This document shows, piece by piece, positions 17,850 to 27,327 of a stretch of DNA of 64,000 bases. Made by a program: the position numbers and the translations under genes. Source of the DNA: JAQBDA01 sp963709875. Lineage in GTDB: Bacteria; Chloroflexota; Anaerolineae; Anaerolineales; UBA4823. Each line of letters starts with the position of its first letter. Positions within the stretch are counted from its first letter, which is position 1. The stretch spans positions 248,001 through 312,000 of the forward strand of contig CAVPYB010000001.1 in NCBI GenBank assembly GCA_963709875.1, in the 5' to 3' direction. The notes beneath the pieces are model-generated. The model had not been told where the DNA came from. It worked only from the letters and a program-made list of their open reading frames with translations, and did no database searches.

Positions 17850-19103
17850 TCATATTGCACTCAAAACCAGACATGCATTTTGCCCACCCAATCCAAAACT
17901 ATTCGATAACGCAATCTGGATATTTGCCAGGCGAGACGTATTGGGAACATAGTCTAGATCACAATCCGGATCGGGCGTTTGATAATTAATTGTCGGATGC
18001 ACAACACCATCTTTAATTGCCATCACACAGGCGATCGCCTCCAGTGAACCCGATGCTCCCATACTGTGACCAATCATACTTTTCGTAGAGTTGATTGGGA
18101 TTTTATACGCCCCTTGGCCAAAGACTTGTTTGATGGCTTTCGTTTCCGTTAAATCGTTAAGCTTCGTCCCCGTGCCGTGGGCGTTGATGTAATCTACCTG
18201 ATCGGGATTGATCATCGCATCCTGTAGTGCCCAGCGCATGGCTTTTTGCGCACCAAGACCTTCCGCATCCGGCGCGGCGATGTGTGTAGCATCCGAAGAT
18301 GCCGCATGCCCCAAGACTTCGGCGTAGATACGTCCATCTCGTGCTTGCGCATGGGCTAGTGATTCTAATACCAGCACACCCGCTCCCTCACTCAGTACAA
18401 ACCCCTCACGGTTTGCGTCGAATGGGCGACTGGCTTTCTCCGGAGCTGCCTGGTTATTTCTGGCAACCACTGTCATTGCATCAAATGCGGCCAAGACTTC
18501 TTTACGGATCATGCAGTCAACGCCGCCGGCAATGACCATGTCAACCTTGCCGTTGCGAATTAAATCCAGTCCAACACCAATAGCCTGCGTACCACTGGCG
18601 CAAGCTGTGGATATCGTGGTTAAAGGTCCTGTCGCACTCATTTCGAGACTTATATAATAGCCTGGCATATTTGGCAGCCCATTGATCAACGCTGTGGGGA
18701 ATGGTTTGCGCCCACGAAATGTGAAATCATAAGCTGTATCTACCAACATAGCGAATCCGGCATTAACTGTGCCAATTATCACTCCGACCCTATCGCCATC
18801 CTTTGCCACATCTTCTTGTTGCAGTCCAGCGTCCTCAAGCGCCATTTGAGCTGCTATGAGTGCAAATTGAGAGGCTCTGGCCATACGTCTAGCAGCCTTG
18901 GGGTTAAGATAAGTGCGTGCATCGAAATCGACCTCCCCGGCAATCTTAACCTCCAGTTCCGCTGGATCAAACTGGGTAATTCCTCGAATTCCGGACTCGC
19001 CGGCCTTCAAAGCCTCCCAGAAGGAATCCAATGTTCCCAAAGGTGTGAGCGCTCCCATCCCGGTGACTACTACGCGTGGTTGACCCTTCTGTGTTGTTTC
19101 CAT
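17850..19103 (-). CDS. fabF: Beta-ketoacyl-ACP synthase II (FabF type)
   Basis: 417 residues, full length. Catalytic Cys near 166 in TACASGTQA, first His near 308 in HGTGT, second His near 345 in GHSMGASGS, and the Phe-rich NSFGLGGQNA end. It condenses malonyl-ACP with acyl-ACP. The gene is not in a fab operon but ends a minus-strand run with a PlsY-like acyltransferase and an ABC exporter, so it may serve a special lipid rather than general fatty acid synthesis (inference). AGGTG precedes the start. Confidence 0.93.
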   Translation of the reverse strand: METTQKGQPRVVVTGMGALTPLGTLDSFWEALKAGESGIRGITQFDPAELEVKIAGEVDFDARTYLNPKAARRMARASQFALIAAQMALEDAGLQQEDVAKDGDRVGVIIGTVNAGFAMLVDTAYDFTFRGRKPFPTALINGLPNMPGYYISLEMSATGPLTTISTACASGTQAIGVGLDLIRNGKVDMVIAGGVDCMIRKEVLAAFDAMTVVARNNQAAPEKASRPFDANREGFVLSEGAGVLVLESLAHAQARDGRIYAEVLGHAASSDATHIAAPDAEGLGAQKAMRWALQDAMINPDQVDYINAHGTGTKLNDLTETKAIKQVFGQGAYKIPINSTKSMIGHSMGASGSLEAIACVMAIKDGVVHPTINYQTPDPDCDLDYVPNTSRLANIQIALSNSFGLGGQNACLVLSAI

Positions 19104-19228
19104 ATCACACCTACTATCTATCTAGAATCGGGTATAAGTACAGTATTCAATTGTGTTCTCTGGCGTAGTGTTGATGCAAGCAACTTCACTGGCAATAGAA
19201 TACTCCCATTAAAGTTCAAATTTCAAAT

Positions 19229-21814
19229 TCATTCATAATGGATGGCTTCCAAGATGCGGATGCCGACGGCTCGTCTTGCAGGAAATATCGCTGCCAATTG
19301 GGAAACCACTAATGAAATGATTACCCCAGCAAGAATCGCGATAAATGGCAGTACATAGGTTACTTTATAGCCTGACATAGCTGTCATAGCCGAGAGAAAG
19401 ATACGCGTTAGAAGTATGCCAAATACCAGACCCAAAAGACCACCAATCAGGCCCATCAGTCCAGCCTCAGCCAGAATCATAGTCAGCACCTGGCCGCGTG
19501 TCAAACCTATGCTACGCAACATGCCAATTTCTTGAGTTCGCTCGATAACATTCATCGTAAGTGTGTTCACAACGCCCATTCCTGCTACTAGCAGAGCAAT
19601 CAACGCTAACACATCGAATAAACTGTAAGATTGGCGCAATAAAAGCATTGCCCGCCCAATCAGCAGTTGGTTTGATGCAACTGAAAGGTTATGCCGATTT
19701 GCCAGCGTATTCTCAATACGTGTTTGGATTTCAGATAACGGAACATTAGGCTCTACCTTTACCAAAATGATATTGGCATCTCCTATATTAAAATATCCCC
19801 GCATATCCAACCAATTCCCTTGAATAACCAGACCTTGGTTGAAGAAATCGACCACAACCGCGGCAACCTCAAATGCACGTGGTCCTTTTCTGGTACGTAA
19901 TGTTATTGTATCCCCTTGATTCAACCCGTATTTTTCAGACAAAACGCTGGATATATATACAGCCTCACCATCCGCTAACCGCTGCAAGGGTATTTTTAGA
20001 TCTTGCTGACTGTCAGAAAAAACAAAAGAAGTCACGTTCAAATAGGAAGAAAGATCAACAGCCATAAATGTCAACTCCTCGATACTTCCATCTGGTCTTT
20101 CCCACTTAACTGGAAAATATCGAATTGGAGTGGCTTCTTGAACGCCAGTAATTGATTTAATATGGCGCCAGACAACATCTTCCATCGGCATCGCTGAGCT
20201 TACGACCAAGTCTCCCCCGATATACGCATCAATCCAATTTTCAAGGTCAAAGCGAAACGAATCGGTCATGCCGCGAGTTATTAAAATCATGGCAACACCG
20301 ATCATCAAAGCTGCAACAGTCAGTGTGGTGCGCAGCTTTGAGCGCTGAATATTTCGACCACCTAACTGACCGCTACTACCATAAATCAGGGCGAGAAATG
20401 GACGGACTAATCGTTCCCAAATACTTACCGCTATGGGAATGGTCAATGTGGCTCCAAGGAACAATGAAGAAACTGTAATGGTACCCAATCGAAACTGCAC
20501 ATCGTTTGGAAATGGATTCAGGATCAGAATATATGTAGAGAGCAGAAGTAATAATATTCCAAATAACCAGCCAAACCGGAGAAGCCAACTATCGCGTCGG
20601 GTACCCCGTACCCTTAGAGCCTCCAATGGCGAGATCCTCCCTGCCTGCCAGGCTGGTATTAGGGCGGCAATTAAGGTCACACTCGCTCCCAATAGAATGC
20701 TTGCACCAATAATCTCGGGCGGGGTCTGTAGATTGCCCATACTTTCTTCAAGCACAGAACCCAACAAGTTGGTCAATCCCTGTGCCAAAAGGTAACCAAA
20801 GCCGACACCCAAGATCGATCCTATCGATCCAAGTATTATTGCTTCGAGTAACACCTGGCGGGTGATCTGCCCACGTGTCATTCCAACGGTTCGTAAAAAC
20901 CCCAACTCACGAGTCCGTTCTACAACAGTCATCGAAAAGGCATTGTAGATCAAAAACATACCGACAAAGAGTGCCATACCGCTTAAGAAATTTAAGCCGA
21001 TCTGATAACCAAATAACATCTGGTTGACTCTTTCCCCCTGAGATGCCGGCGATACAATTGAATATTCATCGCCTAAGCGACTCTGTAAATCTGCCTTAAC
21101 CCGCTCTATACTCTCCTGATCCCCACCCTCGGAAATGGTAACGATATCGATTTGGTCAAATTCGTTCGAGCGATCTGATAAATATTGCAGCGTCTTGATT
21201 GGAACAACTCCGAAAGCACCATTATTAATCTGACCTGGTCCATCCTTAGCGATAAGACCAATCACATCCAGTTTTTCAACACCTGAGGGGGTCAAAATTG
21301 CGACTCTGTCTCCAACTTCAATGTCATTTTCTAGGGCAAAACTTTCTACCAGGACAATATCGTACGCATCTATCTCAGGGGAGAGAAAGTCTCCTCCGAC
21401 CAGCGTGTAATCTCGCACTTGATTGTCAACCTCGGGGTCAATTCCAAAAAGAAGCAGCCCACTGACGTTCAATCCCAATAAACCGAGTTCAATTTCGGAG
21501 TTCTCGACTTTGGTCGCTAGATCCGTGCGCATCTGAACTGAAGGAACAGCGTGGGCGACGCCAGGTGCAGACGATACTTGTTGCAATTCGCGATCTGTTA
21601 GACTTATGCGGCTTGTGTCACTGGAAGTGATTACAAGGTCAGATTTGCCAGATGTAGTATCAAACAGACGGCTGATGGATTCCAATGAAGTCCTGTTTGT
21701 AACTTGTATAGCAAAAAAAGCCCCCACACCCAGAACAATGCCAAAAATGCTCAATAAGACGCGTATTGGACGGGTGCGCAATGATCGCAAGGTCAGCAGA
21801 CGCGCCAGTGACAT
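19229..21814 (-). CDS. ABC transporter permease, double FtsX/MacB type
   Basis: 861 residues. One N-terminal membrane helix, a periplasmic MacB-type domain (about 45-250), three helices with an FtsX signature (LGFLRTVGMTRGQI, about 270-400), a further helix pair, a second periplasmic domain (about 520-710), and a last FtsX domain (IGMLRSIGLTRGQV, about 730-855). Such permeases move lipids, lipoproteins or peptides out of the membrane. The start overlaps the ATPase stop by one base (TAATG), so the two are translated together. Confidence 0.9.
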   Translation of the reverse strand: MSLARLLTLRSLRTRPIRVLLSIFGIVLGVGAFFAIQVTNRTSLESISRLFDTTSGKSDLVITSSDTSRISLTDRELQQVSSAPGVAHAVPSVQMRTDLATKVENSEIELGLLGLNVSGLLLFGIDPEVDNQVRDYTLVGGDFLSPEIDAYDIVLVESFALENDIEVGDRVAILTPSGVEKLDVIGLIAKDGPGQINNGAFGVVPIKTLQYLSDRSNEFDQIDIVTISEGGDQESIERVKADLQSRLGDEYSIVSPASQGERVNQMLFGYQIGLNFLSGMALFVGMFLIYNAFSMTVVERTRELGFLRTVGMTRGQITRQVLLEAIILGSIGSILGVGFGYLLAQGLTNLLGSVLEESMGNLQTPPEIIGASILLGASVTLIAALIPAWQAGRISPLEALRVRGTRRDSWLLRFGWLFGILLLLLSTYILILNPFPNDVQFRLGTITVSSLFLGATLTIPIAVSIWERLVRPFLALIYGSSGQLGGRNIQRSKLRTTLTVAALMIGVAMILITRGMTDSFRFDLENWIDAYIGGDLVVSSAMPMEDVVWRHIKSITGVQEATPIRYFPVKWERPDGSIEELTFMAVDLSSYLNVTSFVFSDSQQDLKIPLQRLADGEAVYISSVLSEKYGLNQGDTITLRTRKGPRAFEVAAVVVDFFNQGLVIQGNWLDMRGYFNIGDANIILVKVEPNVPLSEIQTRIENTLANRHNLSVASNQLLIGRAMLLLRQSYSLFDVLALIALLVAGMGVVNTLTMNVIERTQEIGMLRSIGLTRGQVLTMILAEAGLMGLIGGLLGLVFGILLTRIFLSAMTAMSGYKVTYVLPFIAILAGVIISLVVSQLAAIFPARRAVGIRILEAIHYE

Positions 21815-22572
21815 TACTGCCCTTCCAACTCCAGGTTCTCCAGGGCATCAATCACTACTTTTAAGCGTTCGGAAACTGATGACTCCGCACCCAGGTGAAT
21901 TTCATGGGTAATCTTGCCGTCACTTAGGAAAACAATCCGATCGGAGTAGATTGCAGCTCTCGGATCGTGAGTGACGGCTACAATGGCTTGGTTGAGTTGT
22001 TCACAAGAGCGCCGCAGTAATTCCATAATCGCCTTGCCAGTCTTTGAATCAAGATTCCCCGTTGGCTCATCGGCAAGTACAATAGCAGGTTCGGTCACGA
22101 GGGCGCGAGCCAGTGCCACTCGCTGTTGCTCGCCTCCGGAAAGCTGATCAGGTTTGTGGTGGCGGCGATCGGTCAGCCCAACTAAATCTAATAGTTCATC
22201 GATGCGCTCCTGGTAGACGCGTTTCTTTTTCCCATCGATAATCAAAGGTAATGCAATGTTTTCTTCCGCAGTCAAAGTGGGAAGGAGGTTGAAAAACTGA
22301 AATACAAAACCGACATTATGACGCCTGATCAAAGTAACCTTATTATCACTCAATCCAGAAAGTTGCTGATCAGCAAGGGTCACTTCACCTTTTGATGGTT
22401 GGTCTAAACCCCCAAGCAAGTGCAGGAGAGTCGATTTGCCACTCCCTGAAGGCCCCATAATTGCGACAAATTCCCCCTCTTCAACCGTGAAATTCACACC
22501 ATCCAGTGCGTTAACACGATGCCCCCCGATCTCGTAGTACTTGCGTAGGCTATTTGACTTTAGAACAGTCAT
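21814..22572 (-). CDS. ABC transporter ATPase, LolD/MacB type
   Basis: 252 residues. Walker A GPSGSGKST near 41, Q loop FVFQFFNLLP, signature LSGGEQQRVALARAL near 143, Walker B VLADEPTGNLDS, and H loop VTHDP. It partners the FtsX-type permease immediately downstream. Substrate is unknown; neighbours (PlsY-like, FabF) suggest a lipid-linked cargo, which is inference only. Confidence 0.92.
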   Translation of the reverse strand: MTVLKSNSLRKYYEIGGHRVNALDGVNFTVEEGEFVAIMGPSGSGKSTLLHLLGGLDQPSKGEVTLADQQLSGLSDNKVTLIRRHNVGFVFQFFNLLPTLTAEENIALPLIIDGKKKRVYQERIDELLDLVGLTDRRHHKPDQLSGGEQQRVALARALVTEPAIVLADEPTGNLDSKTGKAIMELLRRSCEQLNQAIVAVTHDPRAAIYSDRIVFLSDGKITHEIHLGAESSVSERLKVVIDALENLELEGQ

Positions 22573-22647
22573 CCTGAATTATCCATTTCATGGACCACGT
22601 TGCTTGTTTCCCAGCCTTTACCCAAGAATATCATCTATACGATCCTA

Positions 22648-23418
22648 CTAGGACTTTGCTTTGTCCCTTCGAAATAGTTCATTGATCTTATCAGTTAAAT
22701 TCTGAAGCGTATTCATGTCATATCGTACGCTGCCATCTTCTTGAATCACTTCCAAAGAACGGACGTCTCGTAATGCTTCAAGCTTCCCCTCTTTTTCCAG
22801 GCGAACATACTGTTTAATTTCAGGGATCATGCTGAACCAGTATATGAAATTCATCAGGATCGCATAAACTACCAGAATCCAATCCCGGGTTGTCAATATG
22901 ATCCAGGGAATCATCAGCACGATGCCGCCACCGGTGATAATGAGCATATTCCGTTTAGGATATCCGATTATAAAACCGAGGATATTGGTAACGATGGTGC
23001 CTAACCAGTCCAGCACAATGAAGCTCCCGATAATGGACGACAAACCGCGCCCCCCTTTGAACCTGTTAAAGATGGGCCAGTTATGCCCGATCACAGCCAT
23101 GAACGAAGCAATTAAGTAATACGGCTGATCAGGCTGCCAGAGCTTGAATGCCAACATTGGAATGGCTGCCTTGAGCATATCCAAAAGGGCCACCAAGCCG
23201 CCATACTTGCCGCCATACTGCAAACGAACCGTGGTGGCACTCACCACATCCGATTCAAGAAAATCATTTTCGTAACCAGGGAGGCTAACTTTTATTTTTC
23301 CAATTTTACGGTCAGGATCAGCCAGATGGGCTACAATCCTGGCGTAAGAGACCGAACCCGATAGATAGCCAACTAAAGTAGCAAACCCGAAGATCAGAGG
23401 ATCCATTGCATTAGCCAT
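22648..23418 (-). CDS. PlsY-like acyl-phosphate glycerol-3-phosphate acyltransferase family membrane protein
   Basis: 256 residues from ATG 23418, which overlaps the upstream stop by 8 nt; ATG 23406 is an equally possible start. PlsY marks: GYLSGSVSYARIV (family GSIPFGYLI), GHNWPIFNRFKGGRGLSS near 128-145, and a third loop. Differences from housekeeping PlsY: a 30-residue insertion after the first motif (DPDRKIGKIKVSLPGYEND) and a C-terminal cytoplasmic tail of about 60 residues. It therefore may use an unusual acceptor. It sits between a chelatase-like protein and an ABC exporter. Confidence 0.75.
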   Translation of the reverse strand: MANAMDPLIFGFATLVGYLSGSVSYARIVAHLADPDRKIGKIKVSLPGYENDFLESDVVSATTVRLQYGGKYGGLVALLDMLKAAIPMLAFKLWQPDQPYYLIASFMAVIGHNWPIFNRFKGGRGLSSIIGSFIVLDWLGTIVTNILGFIIGYPKRNMLIITGGGIVLMIPWIILTTRDWILVVYAILMNFIYWFSMIPEIKQYVRLEKEGKLEALRDVRSLEVIQEDGSVRYDMNTLQNLTDKINELFRRDKAKS

Positions 23419-24652
23419 CCTTTCCAAAATTGCCCATCTGCTGGTCAATCTTTTCTTTGATAGCCTGGATGACGATTGGGTCATCGTTCCAGGCACCAAG
23501 GTTTATTAAAGGATATCCATCTGGAACGTTTGCTTCATGAACAAGGGCAGGAATATCGTACTGGCTGTGGATTGCATCTGCGCTGATCGCTGCAGCAAAG
23601 TAAAGCATCTTCTCCACCCCATTTTTTAAAAACTCTTCTATCTTGTCGGCAGGCTTAGGTTCTTTGAATGACATCCATGCCATACTCATATTTTTCTCCA
23701 GATACCCATTATCAGCCAATAATTGAAGGACGTGCTCCCGGAAGCCAATCTCCTGCTCTGTCTCGGTGGGCCATTCCGCGTCCCACTCATCCGGTTGTCC
23801 ATGCCCAACCAGAAGCACCCCTACCTTACTTTTATCAGTCTCACCAATATTGGCATCCACCCGGGCTAAAAACATACTTAGTAGAGTGGTTGAATCATAC
23901 ATGGGTCCAGTAAACAACACTGGCACACCATATTCCTTCTCGATGTTCAACCCCTTAATTAAATTCTCTCCCTCTGCAGTGTGGTTTGAAATCGTCAGAA
24001 ATATCTCACTGACCACGATCCTGCTGGCCCCGTCATTCAATGCTTCAATCGCTGCGGCATCAGGTCTGGGATTATCATCTAAAAAGCTGATATAAAATTT
24101 TGTTGTGCTGTCCCCTTCTGCCCGATATGCCTCTTCAAGGCTCTGGATCATCTGAAGATGCATCTGCCGATGATTGCTTTTACCGACTTCTAGGTATTTA
24201 TTTCGTAACTGGTAAATGAAGATTGGCTTTGCGACCAGCGGTACAAAAGGGATTTCCTGCTCTTCAAACTCATTAAACTGATTGATCCAGCCAATAGGAT
24301 CATACGTTTCAGGTTCTCCATGTGTGAAGTATACGACTGCAGTATGTCCGAGTCCCGGATCATCTTTTTTACGAGTGATTTCAGGAACGGGTCTTATATC
24401 ATCCCGATTAAGAAACACCTTTGTCATGCTGACATACCCAATTGCAAAGAATAGCAGTGAAAAAGCGATGCCGATCAACAATTGTCTTCCTTTAAAACCC
24501 ATCGCCAAAACCACCGCAAGCAGAAACAGCACCAGGCATGCTGCTGCCAGGTAAAGACTCATTGTAAGTGGGTGAACTGTAAAATATTGAACCAGCAACA
24601 CGCCCAACAAAGAGGATAATCCTATGGGGATAAAGTAAATCAGATATCTCAT
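23411..24652 (-). CDS. Membrane-anchored chelatase-superfamily protein
   Basis: 413 residues. Three N-terminal membrane helices (about 1-85) then a soluble domain with two ferrochelatase/CbiX-like motifs: VVYFTHGEPETYDP near 105 and GVLLVGHGQPDEW near 282, each giving a candidate metal-binding His. This is the layout of two-lobed chelatases (ferrochelatase or cobaltochelatase families), but a membrane anchor is unusual and I cannot assign the metal or tetrapyrrole. Context of a B12-dependent regulator and a Staygreen homologue on the same segment makes a tetrapyrrole role worth considering. Confidence 0.65.
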   Translation of the reverse strand: MRYLIYFIPIGLSSLLGVLLVQYFTVHPLTMSLYLAAACLVLFLLAVVLAMGFKGRQLLIGIAFSLLFFAIGYVSMTKVFLNRDDIRPVPEITRKKDDPGLGHTAVVYFTHGEPETYDPIGWINQFNEFEEQEIPFVPLVAKPIFIYQLRNKYLEVGKSNHRQMHLQMIQSLEEAYRAEGDSTTKFYISFLDDNPRPDAAAIEALNDGASRIVVSEIFLTISNHTAEGENLIKGLNIEKEYGVPVLFTGPMYDSTTLLSMFLARVDANIGETDKSKVGVLLVGHGQPDEWDAEWPTETEQEIGFREHVLQLLADNGYLEKNMSMAWMSFKEPKPADKIEEFLKNGVEKMLYFAAAISADAIHSQYDIPALVHEANVPDGYPLINLGAWNDDPIVIQAIKEKIDQQMGNFGKDG

Positions 24653-24710
24653 AACGCACTCCTATAGATACTGTGTGTAGACAAATTGCGTGCTCTGATA
24701 TTGTATTGCA

Positions 24711-27062
24711 TCATCCCACTTCTGTCTCATGAATGAATATGTCACCGAGGAACCCATCCACTGTAACTTTCGTATTATCAACCATATTACAAGCGTTGAC
24801 AACAGAAACCACAGCTGGGATGTTGTATTCGCGCGCAATAATCGAGCTGTGGGAAAGTATGCCACCCGACTCGGCAATGATAGCCCCAGCTTTGCTGAAT
24901 AATGGTGTCCATCCCACATCCGAATATGGTATTACGATGACATCTCCTTCCCTAACTTTGTTGAAATCTTGTAAACCACGCACAACTCGGATAGGGCCAG
25001 TATAAATCCCTCGCGATGTTGGCGTTCCATGCATTGTTTCCGCTGTGACGGACACAAATGCAGGTGGTTGATCTCCATAGATAACCTCCGGGAGCTCAAT
25101 ATCCCGGTATTCCCGCATCTCAAGTCTCCGTTGGGTAACTTTCCCTACGATTTCATCCTTAAATAATTCCCCAGCAACTATTTGACGAATTTCATCTTCA
25201 TACAAGTAAAAAATATCTTCGCGATCTATCAGCAGGTCTGCGCGCACAAAATGATCACCTAAGGCCAGGTAATAGTTCCTGAACATCCCATAACCAAAGG
25301 TATACACCGAACTAACCCACTCGCGGTAATACCGATACTTTCGCGCCCGCTGGTAGAAAAGCTCCAAAAACCAACGTCTTAGACCTCGTACAGGCAGGTC
25401 TTCAAAACCCAACTTTTCTGATTTTTTACTTTCGCTAGTTTGGTAGGACGTGATAAGAGCTAAAATTAAGTCTGGGTCTTCTCGCCATGGGGGGACAGAA
25501 AAATCATTACCACTGTCACTAAGGTGACCAAACTGGTCGATCATTTGGCTGACTTGGGCTTGAAACGCACTGATACCAGACAGTACCTGAAACGACTCGT
25601 AATCACTATTCTGGATTGATTCTTGGAGCGCTGGATCAAGCATGCTAAATTCCTTACTAAGATGTCCCAATTTGGCATCTGGGGCGTAAACACTTAAGGA
25701 TGTTAAATCCCTAGTGAGATCGAACTGCTCGAAATCGATATCAAACTTTTTCAATTGGTTCCGTAAGGCTCCGTTGTAAGCATACATCAGAAGGGGTACG
25801 ACAATATTGTAATATGCAGCGTTTTGTACAATCCGGTAAAGCTGCCCGATTATATCCAACAGTTCCTCTTGGCTTAAGCTCTTGGCCGATCGCTGTGCAA
25901 TCTCGTGGAATTGAGATTCTATCTCTGGGAAATGCTGATCGATCTTATTAGAAAAAAACCACTTGTCAAGGAGAAGTCGCAAAATTCTGGGGATTAGTTT
26001 AACCATCTTGCTGTTCGGTCTGATGGCTTGTCTCTCTTCTGGTGGCTCGACAATGCCCATATTAATTTCCAATGCCTGACGTGGCATACCCAGTCGGTCG
26101 AATATATCCCCAAATGTGTTGGTGTCGAAATAGGCCCGGTAATAAAATGAACGTGCTAGGCTATTTGGAACGATATCGTTCTCTCCGATAACCTCAGTCA
26201 GCAGTTCAACCCAGGCGCCGTTAACCAGTGGCACATTGACAGACCATATCAGTGGTTTGATCATACCTGGCAGAAATTCCTTGGAGATTTTATTGGAATA
26301 TATTTTTATATTCTCCAACGCGGTGATTTCCCGCAGCTGTACCCAGTAGATCTCTGCGCCATCATATACCCACTCCAGATCTACATCCTTGCCATACGCC
26401 TGGACAATTTGCTCGGTTTGGATGGCAATCTTTTGCACTAGGTCAGCATAAATCTCTTTCCCTGGGGGCTGCCTAAGACAAAGCCCCCATTTATAGACCC
26501 ATCGGAGTGGTGTGATGCCCTTTTGTACCAGCGCTGTTCCTTGACCTTCTACTGCTTCGACAATCGTTTCGTCAAGTCCTGTTACCGGATTTTTACTGAA
26601 TACTACGCCAGAGAGCAACGGTGCAACCATTTCCTGAATGATCACAGCCATTTTCGGGATATTTTTTTTGTCCCCCGCCTTTACTTGGTATAACTGCATC
26701 CCCTCTAGCTGGCTGGATCTCCAAACCTCTTGGATAGCTTGCAGCACAGAATTGGGACCCCTGGCGTCTAATATAGTTGTGAATTGCCCTGCATACGAAT
26801 AATCTTGCTGATCTTCGAGATCGGTGGATGATCGGACTGCATATGATTTATCAATCCCGATAATATTGGATATCTCTTCTCGAAGCTGCTCCAACACACG
26901 CTCGCCAGTTTCTTGAAAATTGGTGTACGCATCCCAGGTACAGCTGTATGTCAATGGGATAGTAAATCCCATATCATAAAGGTCGCGCAGTTTTTTTGCT
27001 TTGCTCCCTACGGAATATGGAAGAGATCCTTGTGTTAAGTTGTAGATATATTGCTTTCTCAT
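24711..27062 (-). CDS. PEP synthase / PPDK-like phosphotransferase
   Basis: 783 residues. N-terminal ATP-grasp PPDK-type domain (about 15-310; GSKAKKLRDLYDMGF, YAVRSSTDLEDQQDYSYAGQF) and a C-terminal phosphohistidine swivel domain with GGILSHSSIIARE (His 738). The PEP/pyruvate-binding TIM barrel of true PEP synthase is not evident; a middle helical region of about 350 residues replaces it. Such architectures (as in rifampin phosphotransferase-like proteins) phosphorylate other acceptors. The substrate is unknown. First gene of a minus-strand run that ends with FabF. Confidence 0.75.
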   Translation of the reverse strand: MRKQYIYNLTQGSLPYSVGSKAKKLRDLYDMGFTIPLTYSCTWDAYTNFQETGERVLEQLREEISNIIGIDKSYAVRSSTDLEDQQDYSYAGQFTTILDARGPNSVLQAIQEVWRSSQLEGMQLYQVKAGDKKNIPKMAVIIQEMVAPLLSGVVFSKNPVTGLDETIVEAVEGQGTALVQKGITPLRWVYKWGLCLRQPPGKEIYADLVQKIAIQTEQIVQAYGKDVDLEWVYDGAEIYWVQLREITALENIKIYSNKISKEFLPGMIKPLIWSVNVPLVNGAWVELLTEVIGENDIVPNSLARSFYYRAYFDTNTFGDIFDRLGMPRQALEINMGIVEPPEERQAIRPNSKMVKLIPRILRLLLDKWFFSNKIDQHFPEIESQFHEIAQRSAKSLSQEELLDIIGQLYRIVQNAAYYNIVVPLLMYAYNGALRNQLKKFDIDFEQFDLTRDLTSLSVYAPDAKLGHLSKEFSMLDPALQESIQNSDYESFQVLSGISAFQAQVSQMIDQFGHLSDSGNDFSVPPWREDPDLILALITSYQTSESKKSEKLGFEDLPVRGLRRWFLELFYQRARKYRYYREWVSSVYTFGYGMFRNYYLALGDHFVRADLLIDREDIFYLYEDEIRQIVAGELFKDEIVGKVTQRRLEMREYRDIELPEVIYGDQPPAFVSVTAETMHGTPTSRGIYTGPIRVVRGLQDFNKVREGDVIVIPYSDVGWTPLFSKAGAIIAESGGILSHSSIIAREYNIPAVVSVVNACNMVDNTKVTVDGFLGDIFIHETEVG

Positions 27063-27126
27063 TGGTTGGGTCTTCAGTGAATATTGTTATCTTTCACCGC
27101 TCTGAGTAAGTGTCTCGGATGTTTTT

Positions 27127-27144
27127 CCGTCAATGGTATGTATA
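27127..27144 (-). promoter_or_regulatory. Weak candidate 11-bp repeat upstream of PEP-synthase-like gene
   Basis: Reading leftward, TATACAT (27144-27138) and TTGACGG (27133-27127) are 11 bp apart, resembling the TnnACAA pairs at the four stronger sites. No good -10 follows, so confidence is low. Confidence 0.25.
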
Positions 27145-27327
27145 CAACTTGGATTCAAATTGAGCCAGTCTAGCCCATTCCAGCCGTGGTGGCAAATGCC
27201 GTTTTCACACCTGTCGAGCAGCAGTTGCGCCGCCTACCGCCGAAGATCAGCTGAGTTTACTGTTGTTCTGTAAAGAAATCCAGCTTATCAACCAGACTTC
27301 ATTGGAAAATGGAACCCTAGCAGCCCC

